Notes under the pieces: model-generated
What the model was told of the DNA's origin: nothing
Seen by the model: the letters and a program-made list of their open reading frames with translations, nothing else
Database searches by the model: none
Source of the DNA: Helicobacter pylori
Lineage (GTDB): Bacteria > Campylobacterota > Campylobacteria > Campylobacterales > Helicobacteraceae
Length of the DNA stretch: 64,000 nt
NCBI RefSeq assembly: GCF_016748675.1
Contig: NZ_CP051534.1
Location: 1,054,001 to 1,118,000, forward strand
Direction: 5' to 3'
Translations under genes and position numbers: made by a program
In this document: piece after piece, positions 27,374-35,997 of the stretch
Layout: every line of letters starts with the position of its first letter
Position numbering within the stretch: the first letter of the stretch is position 1

Positions 27374-27457
27374 GACAAACCTTTTTGTTGATAGTGGGTT
27401 GGATAACACAGCTTTTTATGATTGGATTAAAAACGCTCAAAAACAGCCTCTTTTTTC

Positions 27458-27483
27458 TACCATATTTATTTAATTTTATGGTA
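27458..27483. promoter_or_regulatory. Inverted repeat TACCATA-N12-TATGGTA between divergent genes
   Basis: Perfect 7-bp arms at 27458-27464 and 27477-27483, just upstream of the TATAAT box of the M48 protease gene and in the upstream region of the divergent sensor-like gene. The half-site matches the TTACCATAAAA copies at 25950 and 26020. Possible transcription factor operator. Confidence 0.4.
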
Positions 27484-27500
27484 AATTTTTGAAAAATTGT

Positions 27501-27506
27501 TATAAT
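27501..27506 (+). promoter_or_regulatory. Extended -10 promoter of the M48 protease gene
   Basis: TATAAT with an upstream TG (TGTTATAAT), 47 nt before the chosen ATG. This is a full consensus -10 box. Confidence 0.65.
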
Positions 27507-27552
27507 TCCTACACTTTTATTGGTAAATTTAATGGAGAAAGGAGTTTGGAAT

Positions 27553-28776
27553 ATGCTTGACATATGGATAGATATGATAATTTGTATTTTTTATTTGCTC
27601 TTTTTTACGACTCCTTACATTGTAGGCGATATTTTGCAATTGAAATTTATCCGCCAAAAGCTCTGCGAGAAGCCCGTTTTACTCCCACAAAAGGATTATG
27701 AAGAAGCGGGAAATTATGCCATTAGGAAAATGCAATTATCCATTATTTCTCAAATTTTAGACGGAATCATCTTTGCTGGTTGGGTCTTTTTTGGTTTGAC
27801 GCATTTAGAAGATTTGACGCATTATTTAAACCTTCCTGAAACGCTAGGCTACTTGGTGTTTGCTTTGTTGTTTTTAGCGATTCAAAGCGTTTTAGCTTTA
27901 CCCATTAGCTACTACACCACCATGCATTTAGATAAGGAATTTGGCTTTTCTAAGGTGAGCTTGTCGTTGTTTTTCAAGGATTTTTTCAAAGGGTTATCGC
28001 TCACTTTAGGCGTGGGGTTGTTGTTGATTTACACTTTTATTATGATCATTGAACATGTGGAGCATTGGGAGATTAGCTCGTTTTTTGTCGTGTTTGTTTT
28101 TATGATCTTGGCTAATCTTTTTTACCCTAAAATCGCCCAGCTTTTCAACCAATTCACCCCTTTAAATAACCGAGATTTGGAGAGTCAAATTGAGGGCATG
28201 ATGGATAAGGTGGGTTTTAAATCCGAAGGCATTTTTGTGATGGACGCTAGCAAGAGGGACGGGCGTTTGAATGCGTATTTTGGGGGCTTGGGCAAAAACA
28301 AGCGGGTGGTGTTGTTTGACACTTTGATCTCTAAAGTTGGGACAGAAGGGCTTTTAGCCATTTTAGGGCATGAATTAGGGCATTTTAAAAATAAGGATTT
28401 GTTGAAAAGTTTAGGGATTATGGGAGGCTTACTCGCTCTTGTTTTTGCTCTGATCGCTCACTTGCCACCATTGGTTTTTGAAGGCTTTAATGTCTCGCAA
28501 ACGCCAGCGAGTTTGATTGCGATTTTACTCTTGTTTTTGCCGGTGTTTTCTTTTTACGCCATGCCTTTGATCGGGTTTTTTAGCCGAAAGAACGAATACA
28601 ATGCGGACAAGTTTGGGGCGAGTTTAAGCTCTAAAGAGGTTTTAGCCAAAGCGTTAGTGTCTATTGTGAGCGAAAATAAAGCATTCCCCCATTCGCACCC
28701 TTTTTATGTTTTCTTGCATTTCACGCACCCGCCGCTATTAGAGCGCTTGAAAGCTTTGAATTATGAAATTGAATGA
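27553..28776 (+). CDS. M48 family membrane zinc metalloprotease (Ste24-like)
   Basis: A 407-residue integral membrane peptidase. The zinc site is LGHELGHFKNKD (HExxH), with a third ligand glutamate in FFSRKNEYNADKFGA. At least six hydrophobic segments surround it, including residues 5-25, 60-115, 150-200 and 300-350, as in CAAX/Ste24-type and HtpX-like proteases. The start at ATG 27553 has AAAGGAG 8 nt upstream; the frame is open to a TTG at 27520 but that start has no ribosome-binding site. It overlaps prmC by the sequence ATGA. The substrate is unknown; membrane-protein quality control is the family inference. Confidence 0.88.
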   Translation: MLDIWIDMIICIFYLLFFTTPYIVGDILQLKFIRQKLCEKPVLLPQKDYEEAGNYAIRKMQLSIISQILDGIIFAGWVFFGLTHLEDLTHYLNLPETLGYLVFALLFLAIQSVLALPISYYTTMHLDKEFGFSKVSLSLFFKDFFKGLSLTLGVGLLLIYTFIMIIEHVEHWEISSFFVVFVFMILANLFYPKIAQLFNQFTPLNNRDLESQIEGMMDKVGFKSEGIFVMDASKRDGRLNAYFGGLGKNKRVVLFDTLISKVGTEGLLAILGHELGHFKNKDLLKSLGIMGGLLALVFALIAHLPPLVFEGFNVSQTPASLIAILLLFLPVFSFYAMPLIGFFSRKNEYNADKFGASLSSKEVLAKALVSIVSENKAFPHSHPFYVFLHFTHPPLLERLKALNYEIE

Positions 28777-29597
28777 CCCTTTCACAAGCCCTAAATAAAG
28801 CCAAAAAAGGATTGTCGCAAAAAGGCTTTAGGGGAGGGTTAGAGTCTGAAATTTTATTAGGCTTTGTCTTGCAAAAAGAAAGGGTTTTTTTGCACACGCA
28901 TGAGCATTTGGAATTAAGCCACAAAGAAGAGAAGCACTTTTTTGAATTGGTAGGAAAGCGTTTGAATGACTGCCCCATAGAGTATTTATTAGGAAGCTGT
29001 GATTTTTATGGGTACTCTTTTTTCGTGAATGAGCATGTTTTAATCCCACGGCCTGAAACCGAGATTTTGGTCCAAAAAGCCCTTGATATTATTTCTCAAT
29101 ACCATTTAAAAGAAATAGGCGAAATCGGCATAGGGAGCGGATGCGTGTCCGTTAGTTTGGCTTTAGAAAACCCTAATCTCTCTATTTATGCGAGCGATAT
29201 TTCACCAAACGCTTTAAAAGTGGCGTTAAAAAACATTGAACGCTTTAATTTAAAAGAGCGTGTTTTTTTAAAACAAACGCGCCTTTGGGATCATATGCCC
29301 ATGATAGAAATGCTTGTCTCTAACCCGCCCTATATCGCTAGAAATTATCCTTTGGAAAAATCCGTCCTCAAAGAACCGCACGAAGCCCTTTTTGGGGGGG
29401 TTAAAGGCGATGAAATCTTAAAAGAAATCGTTTTTTTAGCCGCTAAATTAAAAATCCCTTTTTTGGTTTGTGAGATGGGGTATGACCAGTTAAAGAGCTT
29501 GAAAGAATGTTTGGAATTTTGCGGTTATGATGCAGAGTTTTACAAGGATTTGAGCGGCTTTGATAGAGGGTTTGTGGGCGTTTTAAAAAGTTTTTAA
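28773..29597 (+). CDS. prmC: Peptide chain release factor N5-glutamine methyltransferase
   Basis: A 274-residue PrmC/HemK that methylates the GGQ glutamine of release factors RF1 and RF2. The SAM-binding loop is GEIGIGSGCVSVSLALE, and the catalytic NPPY is in VSNPPYIARNYP, the signature of amide-N methyltransferases. The N-terminal helical domain (about 1-80) binds the release factor; CPIEYLLGSCDFYGYSF and VLIPRPETEILV are typical PrmC strings. Translation is coupled to the upstream protease by ATGA overlap. The older HemK name (haem oxidation) is obsolete. Confidence 0.95.
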   Translation: MTLSQALNKAKKGLSQKGFRGGLESEILLGFVLQKERVFLHTHEHLELSHKEEKHFFELVGKRLNDCPIEYLLGSCDFYGYSFFVNEHVLIPRPETEILVQKALDIISQYHLKEIGEIGIGSGCVSVSLALENPNLSIYASDISPNALKVALKNIERFNLKERVFLKQTRLWDHMPMIEMLVSNPPYIARNYPLEKSVLKEPHEALFGGVKGDEILKEIVFLAAKLKIPFLVCEMGYDQLKSLKECLEFCGYDAEFYKDLSGFDRGFVGVLKSF

Positions 29598-29629
29598 GAT
29601 AAATTAAAACTTAATTACCCTTTTAGTGT

Positions 29630-29635
29630 TACAAT
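29630..29635 (+). promoter_or_regulatory. Extended -10 promoter of gdhA
   Basis: TACAAT with TG two bases upstream (GTGTTACAAT), 38 nt before the gdhA start. Confidence 0.6.
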
Positions 29636-29667
29636 AAAAGCACTTAAAACAATAAAGGATGCCGCTC

Positions 29668-31014
29668 ATGTATGTTGAAAAAATTCTCCAGTCTTTACAG
29701 AAAAAATACCCTTATCAAAAAGAGTTCCATCAAGCCGTCTATGAAGCTATCACTTCCTTAAAACCCCTTTTAGACAGCGATAAAAGCTATGAAAAGCATG
29801 CGATTTTAGAGCGTTTGATTGAGCCTGAAAGGGAGATTTTTTTTAGGGTGTGTTGGCTAGATGATAACCATCAAATCCAAGTCAATCGGGGGTGTAGGGT
29901 TGAATTCAATTCGGCTATTGGCCCTTATAAGGGGGGATTGAGATTCCACCCTAGCGTGAATGAAAGCGTGATCAAGTTTTTAGGCTTTGAGCAAGTGTTG
30001 AAAAATTCGCTCACCACTTTGGCTATGGGGGGCGCTAAGGGGGGGAGCGATTTTGACCCTAAAGGGAAGAGCGAGCATGAGATCATGCGTTTTTGCCAGG
30101 CGTTCATGAACGAATTATACCGCCACATTGGAGCCACGACTGATGTGCCAGCTGGGGATATTGGAGTGGGCGAAAGAGAGATTGGCTATCTGTTTGGGCA
30201 ATACAAAAAATTAGTCAATCGTTTTGAGGGCGTATTGACCGGTAAAGGACTCACTTATGGGGGGAGCTTGTGCAGAAAAGAAGCTACCGGTTATGGGTGC
30301 GTGTATTTTGCTGAAGAAATGTTGCAAGAAAGGAACAGCTCTTTAGAGGGTAAGGTTTGCAGCGTTTCTGGGAGCGGTAATGTCGCAATTTACACCATTG
30401 AAAAATTGCTTCAAATAGGAGCTAAACCGGTAACGGCGAGCGATTCTAATGGCATGATTTATGATAAAGACGGCATTGATTTAGAGCTTTTGAAAGAGAT
30501 TAAAGAAATCCGCCGTGAGAGAATCAAAGAATACGCCCTACAAAAACCAAGCGCGAAATACACCCCAATAGAAAATTACCCCAAAGGGGGGAATGCTATA
30601 TGGCATGTGCCTTGTTTTGCGGCTTTTCCTAGCGCGACCGAGAATGAATTGAGCGTTTTAGACGCTAAAACCCTCCTTTCTAACGGGTGCAAATGCGTGG
30701 CTGAAGGGGCGAACATGCCTTCAAGCAATGAAGCGATTGAATTGTTTTTACAGGCTAAGATTTCTTATGGCATAGGCAAGGCGGCTAATGCTGGGGGGGT
30801 GAGCGTGAGCGGCTTGGAAATGGCGCAAAACGCGAGCATGCACCCTTGGAGTTTTGAAGTGGTGGATGCGAAATTGCACCATATCATGAAAGAGATTTAT
30901 AAGAATGTTTCTCAAACCGCTAAAGAGTTTAAAGACCCTACTAATTTTGTTTTAGGGGCTAATATCGCTGGTTTTAGAAAAGTGGCGTCTGCGATGATAG
31001 CGCAAGGGGTTTGA
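29668..31014 (+). CDS. gdhA: NADP-specific glutamate dehydrogenase
   Basis: A 448-residue hexameric glutamate dehydrogenase that aminates 2-oxoglutarate with ammonia and NADPH, relevant in an organism that makes much ammonia with urease. The substrate-binding lysines are in GPYKGGLRFHP and MGGAKGGSDFDP; the catalytic aspartate is in PAGDIGVGEREIGY; the nucleotide fold starts at VSGSGNVAIYTIEKL. I chose ATG 29668 because AAAGG then lies 9 nt upstream; the ATG at 29659 would have it at only 1-2 nt. Length matches the GDH class of about 447-450. The stop is 14 bp from the convergent fucosyltransferase. Confidence 0.96.
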   Translation: MYVEKILQSLQKKYPYQKEFHQAVYEAITSLKPLLDSDKSYEKHAILERLIEPEREIFFRVCWLDDNHQIQVNRGCRVEFNSAIGPYKGGLRFHPSVNESVIKFLGFEQVLKNSLTTLAMGGAKGGSDFDPKGKSEHEIMRFCQAFMNELYRHIGATTDVPAGDIGVGEREIGYLFGQYKKLVNRFEGVLTGKGLTYGGSLCRKEATGYGCVYFAEEMLQERNSSLEGKVCSVSGSGNVAIYTIEKLLQIGAKPVTASDSNGMIYDKDGIDLELLKEIKEIRRERIKEYALQKPSAKYTPIENYPKGGNAIWHVPCFAAFPSATENELSVLDAKTLLSNGCKCVAEGANMPSSNEAIELFLQAKISYGIGKAANAGGVSVSGLEMAQNASMHPWSFEVVDAKLHHIMKEIYKNVSQTAKEFKDPTNFVLGANIAGFRKVASAMIAQGV

Positions 31015-31027
31015 TTACCCCCCAATT

Positions 31028-32418
31028 TTACAAACCCAATTTTTTAATCAACTTTCTTATGGCACGCAACAAAGGCAAGGATTTTTGATAGGCTTTGTAA
31101 TAGATTTTAAAAGTGGTGTTTTGAGAGAGTTCTAATAAAGGCGAGGCGTTTTGTAAAGGCCGATCGTAATCGGCTCTCAAATGATTATAATCGGCTCTCA
31201 AATGATTATAATCGGCTCTCAAATGATTATAATCGGCTCTCAAATGATTATAATCGGCTCTCAAATGATTATAATCGGCTCTCAAATGATTATAATCGGC
31301 TCTCAAATGATTATAATCGGCTCTCAAATCATCAATAGTTACTAAAGGCTCATGCAAATCACGATAGAAAACAAAAGGGTTATTGTGATAAATCGTATCG
31401 TTTTCTAAAATCGTTTTAAAAAAATCTAGGATTTTTTTAAAACTCAAATCTTGGTAAAAGTAAGCTTTCCCATCAATAGTGTTTAAAGGGTTTTCATAGA
31501 GCATGTCTAAATAGGCGTTTGGGTGCGCGTGCAAGTATTTGATATAATCTATCGCTTCATCAAAGTTTTTAAAATCACAAACGTTCACAAAACTCTTAGG
31601 GTTAAAATCTTTCGCCACGCTGGGACTCCCCCAATAAATAGGAATGGTGTGGCTGAAATAAGCGTCAATGATTTTTTCAGTAACATAGCCATAGTTTTGA
31701 GTGTTTTCAAAACACAGGTTGAATTTGTATTGGCTTAAAAATTCGTTTTTGTTTTTGACGTTATAGCCTAAAGTGTTTCTCACGGCTCCTCCCCCAGTAA
31801 CTGGCTCAATAGAATTTAAAGCGTCATAGAAAGCGTTCCTTATAGGGGCGTTAGGGTTGCTTGCGACAAAACTCGCAAACCCTCTTTTCAAAGGATCGAT
31901 CTCATTATTCACTACTGCGCATAAATGTGGGTGGTTTTCTTTAAAATAATGGGAGGGTTTTTTTAAAGCATAAAGGCTGTCAGGTTTGATCGTGTAAGGC
32001 GCAGTGGTGTCATTCACGCTTTGGGCTTTATAGTGCAAACTAGCGTAATATAAAGGCATTCTCAAATAACGATCGTTAAAATCCAATTCATCAAAGCCTA
32101 TGGCGTAATCAAAAAGGTTGAAATTAGGGACTTCATTTTCGCCGGTGTAAAACACCCTTTTGGTGTTTTGATAGGATAAGATTTTTCTGGCTGCTCCAAT
32201 AGGACTGCCAAAAACGAGATCTGAAAATTCGTTGGGGTTTTGGTGGAGGGTGATTTTATAGCGTTGGCTTAAGATAAAATAAAGAGCGCTCTTTTTAAAT
32301 TCTTCAGCACCTCCCCACCAATTCGCCACAGCGATTTTTAGGGGGGGGGGGGAGATTTAGAGGCCACTTTTTCAATGGAAGCGCTTTCTATAAAGGCGTC
32401 TAGTAAGGGCTGGAACAT
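31028..32418 (-). CDS. futA: Phase-variable alpha-1,3/4-fucosyltransferase, OFF at C12 (FutA/FucT)
   Basis: A GT10 fucosyltransferase that adds fucose from GDP-fucose to N-acetylglucosamine of LPS O-chains, making Lewis x/y antigens. The ATG at 32418 opens a frame that reads MFQPLLDAFIESASIEK and, after a run of 12 C (plus-strand G 32341-32352), hits TAA at 32338-32340, so 26 residues are made. The catalytic frame continues as LKIAVANWWGG and would join with 13 (or 10) C, giving 463 residues. The GT10 core is seen at ENTQNYGYVTEKIIDAYFSHTIPIYWG. Near the C-terminus are seven DYNHLRA heptads, then an amphipathic basic tail (YQKSLPLLRAIRKLIKKLGL) for membrane contact. The start lies 10 bp after ccsBA. 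Confidence 0.92.
31171..31338 (-). repeat. 21-bp tandem repeats encoding DYNHLRA heptads in futA
   Basis: The string CGGCTCTCAAAT recurs at exact 21-bp spacing from 31171 to 31318 (eight starts, seven full intervening units). Each unit encodes one heptad. In H. pylori FucT this region makes a leucine-zipper-like dimerisation stalk whose length affects acceptor range. Confidence 0.92.
32341..32352 (-). repeat. Poly-C(12) phase-variation tract in futA
   Basis: Twelve G on the plus strand, that is twelve C in the coding strand, about 65 nt inside the fucosyltransferase frame. Slipped-strand change by +1 or -2 restores the full frame. Confidence 0.93.
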
Positions 32419-32427
32419 GGTTATCTT

Positions 32428-35244
32428 TTAAACTAATTTAGGCAAACTCAAATGGCGTTTGAAATAAGCCAAGATCACGAGAGCAAAAGGTATCGCTACC
32501 AAAAAGTATAAAAAAGTAGGGATCGGCAAGGGATCGCCTGCGGCATAGCTGTGCAAGCCAGAAAGGTAGTAATTCACGCCAAAATAAGTCATCAAAACCG
32601 AATAAAACCCTAGCACGCTACTGCTCGCTAAAATAAAGGGCCAATTGTGAGAGCCTAAAAAACGCAAATGCAAGATTAAAGCATAAACGCAAATAGAAAT
32701 CAACGCCCAAGTTTCTTTAGGGTCCCACCCCCAATAGCGCCCCCAAGATTCATTCGCCCACACCCCGCCTAAGAAATTCCCGGCTGTGAGCATGAACAGG
32801 CCTAAAATCATGCTCATTTCATTGATAGCGCTAATGGAGAGGATGGTTTTGTCTAAATTAAAACGCCCTTGTTTGCGCAAGATAAACAAAACCAAACTTA
32901 AAATCCCTAGCACAAAACACAAGCCCAAAAAACCATAACTGGCGGTGATGACAGAGACATGGATATTGAGCCAATAGGATTTTAACACCGGCACTAAATG
33001 GCCAATTTGAGGGTCCATAAAGCCTAAATGAGCCACAAAGAGAGCGATACCGGCTAAAAAGCTAGAAGCCGATAGCGCGAGTTTGGAGCGTAAAATAAAC
33101 CCTGCGATAACAGAAGCCCATGCGATATAAAGCATGGACTCATAAGCGTTACTCCAAGGCGAATGCCCGCTCACATACCAGCGCAAGATTAGCCCCATAG
33201 AATGAGCGATCGCGCAAAGCAAGATAGCCATATAAAGGGTTTTAGTGAGCCAAATATTAGGGGGGGTGTTTTTAACCAAAGAGCTGATCACAACGATAAA
33301 AAGCAATAGCCCAAGAAAGATATAAGGCAAGGTCAGGCTGTTAAAAAAATTGGTGTGGTTTAAAAAAATTTCAGAATCCACTTTTGAAGAGGGTAAATAG
33401 AGGTTTTTGGCATGCTCTTTTTGGTAAATGCTTAAATCTTTTAGGGTTTTTTCCACTTTATCCCATTGATTGGTTTTCAAAGCGTCATCAAACCCGCTAA
33501 AAATATTTTTTAAAAACTCCGTTGCCACGCTTGAAATTTCTTTATTGGGGCTATTGATCGCTTCAATGGGCGAGAGCCAAGCGGTGGTTTTATCGCTAGG
33601 GAAAATGCGTAAAAATTGAGCGCTAAAAAGCGTATAAACTAAGTTGATGCGTTCATCCACTTTTAACACATCTTTATCCAACTCGTTGCGCGCGTTAGGG
33701 GATTTTTGATTGACTTCTTCAACCAGATTTTTTAATTTATACCCACGGCTATCAAACGCATCTCTAAAAGCGATACGGCTTTCGTCTAAAGGCGTGCCAA
33801 TAAGCTTTCTTAAGGCTTTATTAGAAGTGTAAATCATCTTAACGCTACGCCAATCATTGGGGAAAAACATGATCCCTAAAAGCACTTGCATGGCGTTTAG
33901 CCCTTGAAAATCATCTTTTCTTAAAATCTTATGAATGTATTCAATGCTGATGGTATCAAGGGGTTTGATACGCCCGTCAAAATCTTGGACTTGAAGCCTT
34001 TGAAAAGCTTTTAAATGGTCTTTGGAATACTCTCTCAAATGTTTCAAACGCTCTAATATCGCGCTTTTAGAATCTTCTTTATTAGCGGAATTTTCTATCT
34101 TTTGTCGCTCAATTTTAGCGCTTTTGCCCCCATGCATGTCAATTTGGCCTTCATTGGCGAACGAAGAAGTAAAAGGGCTGACTAGAATTAAAGCGAGTAA
34201 GAAACTAGCGGCTTGTTGGGATTTTAAAAAGCGTGAAAGCTTTAAAAAACGCCCGTTTTTATCTAAAAGCAACCACAAAGCCCCCAAAATAAGCATCGCA
34301 TACCCTAAATAGGTGGGGATTTTACCCGGGTCTTTATTGACAGAAAGGATCGTGCCTTTTTCATCCGTATCATAGGAAGATTGGAAAAAGCGATAACCTT
34401 CATAATCTAAAACATGGTTCATAAAGATCCTATAAGGTTTGATCAAGGTGTTATCCAATTTCAAAACTTCCACTTCTGAAGCGTAAGATGAAGGGCTCAT
34501 AGAGCCAGCGTAGCGTTCTAATTCAAAACGCTTCAGTTTGATTTGAAAAGGCAATTCAATGTAAGCGGATCCAAAACTTAAAGAAAGCTTGTCGTCTTTA
34601 AACATTTCGCTTTCTTCTATGCCTTCATTCCTGTTGGTTTTAATGAGATTGAATTTGTGGCTCACGCCGTTATAAGTCGCTTTTAACACTAAAATAGCAG
34701 CGTCATCTTTTTTAATGGCGTTTTGCTTGTAAATCTCTAAGGGTTCTAAAATTAAAGGCTTGTGATCTAAAGTGGCATGAATGGGCTTTAATCGTTTGGA
34801 ATAGGAATAATAAAAGGTAAAAGGCGTTTTTAAAGAAAGTTTAGTGGTGTCATTAAGAGTGATATTAAGGTAAGTGTCCGTGCTTTCAAAAGAGCTTTGC
34901 GCGCTATTTTCTCGCACATGCATAAGCCCTTCTGTGCCAAAAAATCGTGTGATGGCTGCCCCTAAAATGATTAAAATCAAGGAGCTGTGGAAAAAAAGGC
35001 TTGCGTATCTTTTGCGCTCTAAGGCTTTGGAATTGATGAATGTGCCTACTAAAACCACCAACAAATACGCATGCAAGAAATTAAACCAAGGGGTGTTATA
35101 CACAATCGCCTTACTCGCGCTCGTTCCATAATCGTTTTCTATAAAAGTGGCTATCGCGCACGCTAATGCATAGAGCGCCATCAAAGGGATAGCGACCCAA
35201 AAAGAACCGAACAAAAAATAAACCAAGCTCTTAAGGCTTTTCAT
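32428..35244 (-). CDS. ccsBA: Cytochrome c synthase CcsBA (fused ResB-ResC, system II)
   Basis: A 938-residue fused haem lyase for system II cytochrome c maturation, as in other epsilonproteobacteria. The N-terminal part is ResB-like with TM segments at about 10-35 and 55-105, and a large periplasmic domain. The C-terminal part is ResC-like, with several TM helices from about 630 and the haem-handling WWD motif WANESWGRYWGWDPKETW at about 840. Conserved membrane histidines in CAIAHSMGLILRW and LHLRFLGSHNW are probable haem ligands. It exports haem and attaches it to CxxCH sites in the periplasm. The CcmG-like thiol protein lies 8 bp upstream in the same operon, which fits. Confidence 0.94.
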   Translation of the reverse strand: MKSLKSLVYFLFGSFWVAIPLMALYALACAIATFIENDYGTSASKAIVYNTPWFNFLHAYLLVVLVGTFINSKALERKRYASLFFHSSLILIILGAAITRFFGTEGLMHVRENSAQSSFESTDTYLNITLNDTTKLSLKTPFTFYYSYSKRLKPIHATLDHKPLILEPLEIYKQNAIKKDDAAILVLKATYNGVSHKFNLIKTNRNEGIEESEMFKDDKLSLSFGSAYIELPFQIKLKRFELERYAGSMSPSSYASEVEVLKLDNTLIKPYRIFMNHVLDYEGYRFFQSSYDTDEKGTILSVNKDPGKIPTYLGYAMLILGALWLLLDKNGRFLKLSRFLKSQQAASFLLALILVSPFTSSFANEGQIDMHGGKSAKIERQKIENSANKEDSKSAILERLKHLREYSKDHLKAFQRLQVQDFDGRIKPLDTISIEYIHKILRKDDFQGLNAMQVLLGIMFFPNDWRSVKMIYTSNKALRKLIGTPLDESRIAFRDAFDSRGYKLKNLVEEVNQKSPNARNELDKDVLKVDERINLVYTLFSAQFLRIFPSDKTTAWLSPIEAINSPNKEISSVATEFLKNIFSGFDDALKTNQWDKVEKTLKDLSIYQKEHAKNLYLPSSKVDSEIFLNHTNFFNSLTLPYIFLGLLLFIVVISSLVKNTPPNIWLTKTLYMAILLCAIAHSMGLILRWYVSGHSPWSNAYESMLYIAWASVIAGFILRSKLALSASSFLAGIALFVAHLGFMDPQIGHLVPVLKSYWLNIHVSVITASYGFLGLCFVLGILSLVLFILRKQGRFNLDKTILSISAINEMSMILGLFMLTAGNFLGGVWANESWGRYWGWDPKETWALISICVYALILHLRFLGSHNWPFILASSSVLGFYSVLMTYFGVNYYLSGLHSYAAGDPLPIPTFLYFLVAIPFALVILAYFKRHLSLPKLV

Positions 35245-35252
35245 GCGTTTTC

Positions 35253-35924
35253 CTAGCTGGATTTGTTTTTAGAAAGATCGGTTTTATATTTGATGTAAGC
35301 CTTTAATTTTTTGATGAAATCCTTATCGTTTTTTGTGTCTTGATACTTCCCATCGCCGATAAATTCTAACACCGCTAAAAATTGCGTAGAGGGCATATAG
35401 CCGGGCAATTCATAGATGGTTTTGCCGGTTTTGTCGGATAAAACAATCGTAGGGGTGGATTGGACGGCATAAATTTGCGCTAATTCTTCTGTGGACATTT
35501 TGATTTCTTTTTCATCATTTTTATCCTTATCGCCGACTTTAAAATTATGCTCTTTGGAGTAGCTGATATTGACATAGTAAGCGCTAAAATGATCTTTAAC
35601 ATAGTCGTGCAACTCTTTGACATTTTTGAGATCTTTTTTAAACCTTTCACAATAGTGGCAACCATTACGGCCAAACACTAAAAGCATGTATTTATCGTTA
35701 GGGCTAATGGACTTATTGTCTGAAAAAATATCTTCTAAACCGGCATAACTCTTTTTGTCTATATTGTCTCGCTCATCGTTCAATTCTTTGGAGCTTTGAG
35801 AGCCAGAGCTTAAAAGATTTTCATCTAACTTTTCTTTATTGTTGGATTTGCAAGCGCTTAAAAACAGCGAAATCAATAATAAAACGCTTAAAAATTTCTT
35901 GGAAACATAAGAAAGTGAAAACAT
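35253..35924 (-). CDS. Thioredoxin-fold lipoprotein, CcmG/DsbC-like (HP0377 type)
   Basis: A 223-residue lipoprotein. The signal ends in the lipobox LSAC at about residues 22-25 (LLLISLFLSACKS). A thioredoxin fold follows with active site NGCHYCERF (CxxC) and the cis-proline loop QSTPTIVLS. The published H. pylori protein HP0377 acts in cytochrome c biogenesis, keeping apocytochrome cysteines reduced, and has isomerase activity. Position directly upstream of ccsBA supports that role. The inter-cysteine residues here are His-Tyr; as I recall, the described protein has Ser-Tyr, so this may be a strain difference. Confidence 0.87.
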   Translation of the reverse strand: MFSLSYVSKKFLSVLLLISLFLSACKSNNKEKLDENLLSSGSQSSKELNDERDNIDKKSYAGLEDIFSDNKSISPNDKYMLLVFGRNGCHYCERFKKDLKNVKELHDYVKDHFSAYYVNISYSKEHNFKVGDKDKNDEKEIKMSTEELAQIYAVQSTPTIVLSDKTGKTIYELPGYMPSTQFLAVLEFIGDGKYQDTKNDKDFIKKLKAYIKYKTDLSKNKSS

Positions 35925-35997
35925 GTAATAACCTTTACTTTTTAATAGATTTGAAAACTCGGTATTTTACTATAATAATCGCTTTTTTATGCAGATT

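Noticed and set aside
32329-32331. GTG as fucosyltransferase start, giving an intact 433-residue protein
   Set aside because: It lacks a ribosome-binding site and the first conserved strand (LKIAVANWW) would be cut; the ATG at 32418 with the poly-C switch matches the known gene design.
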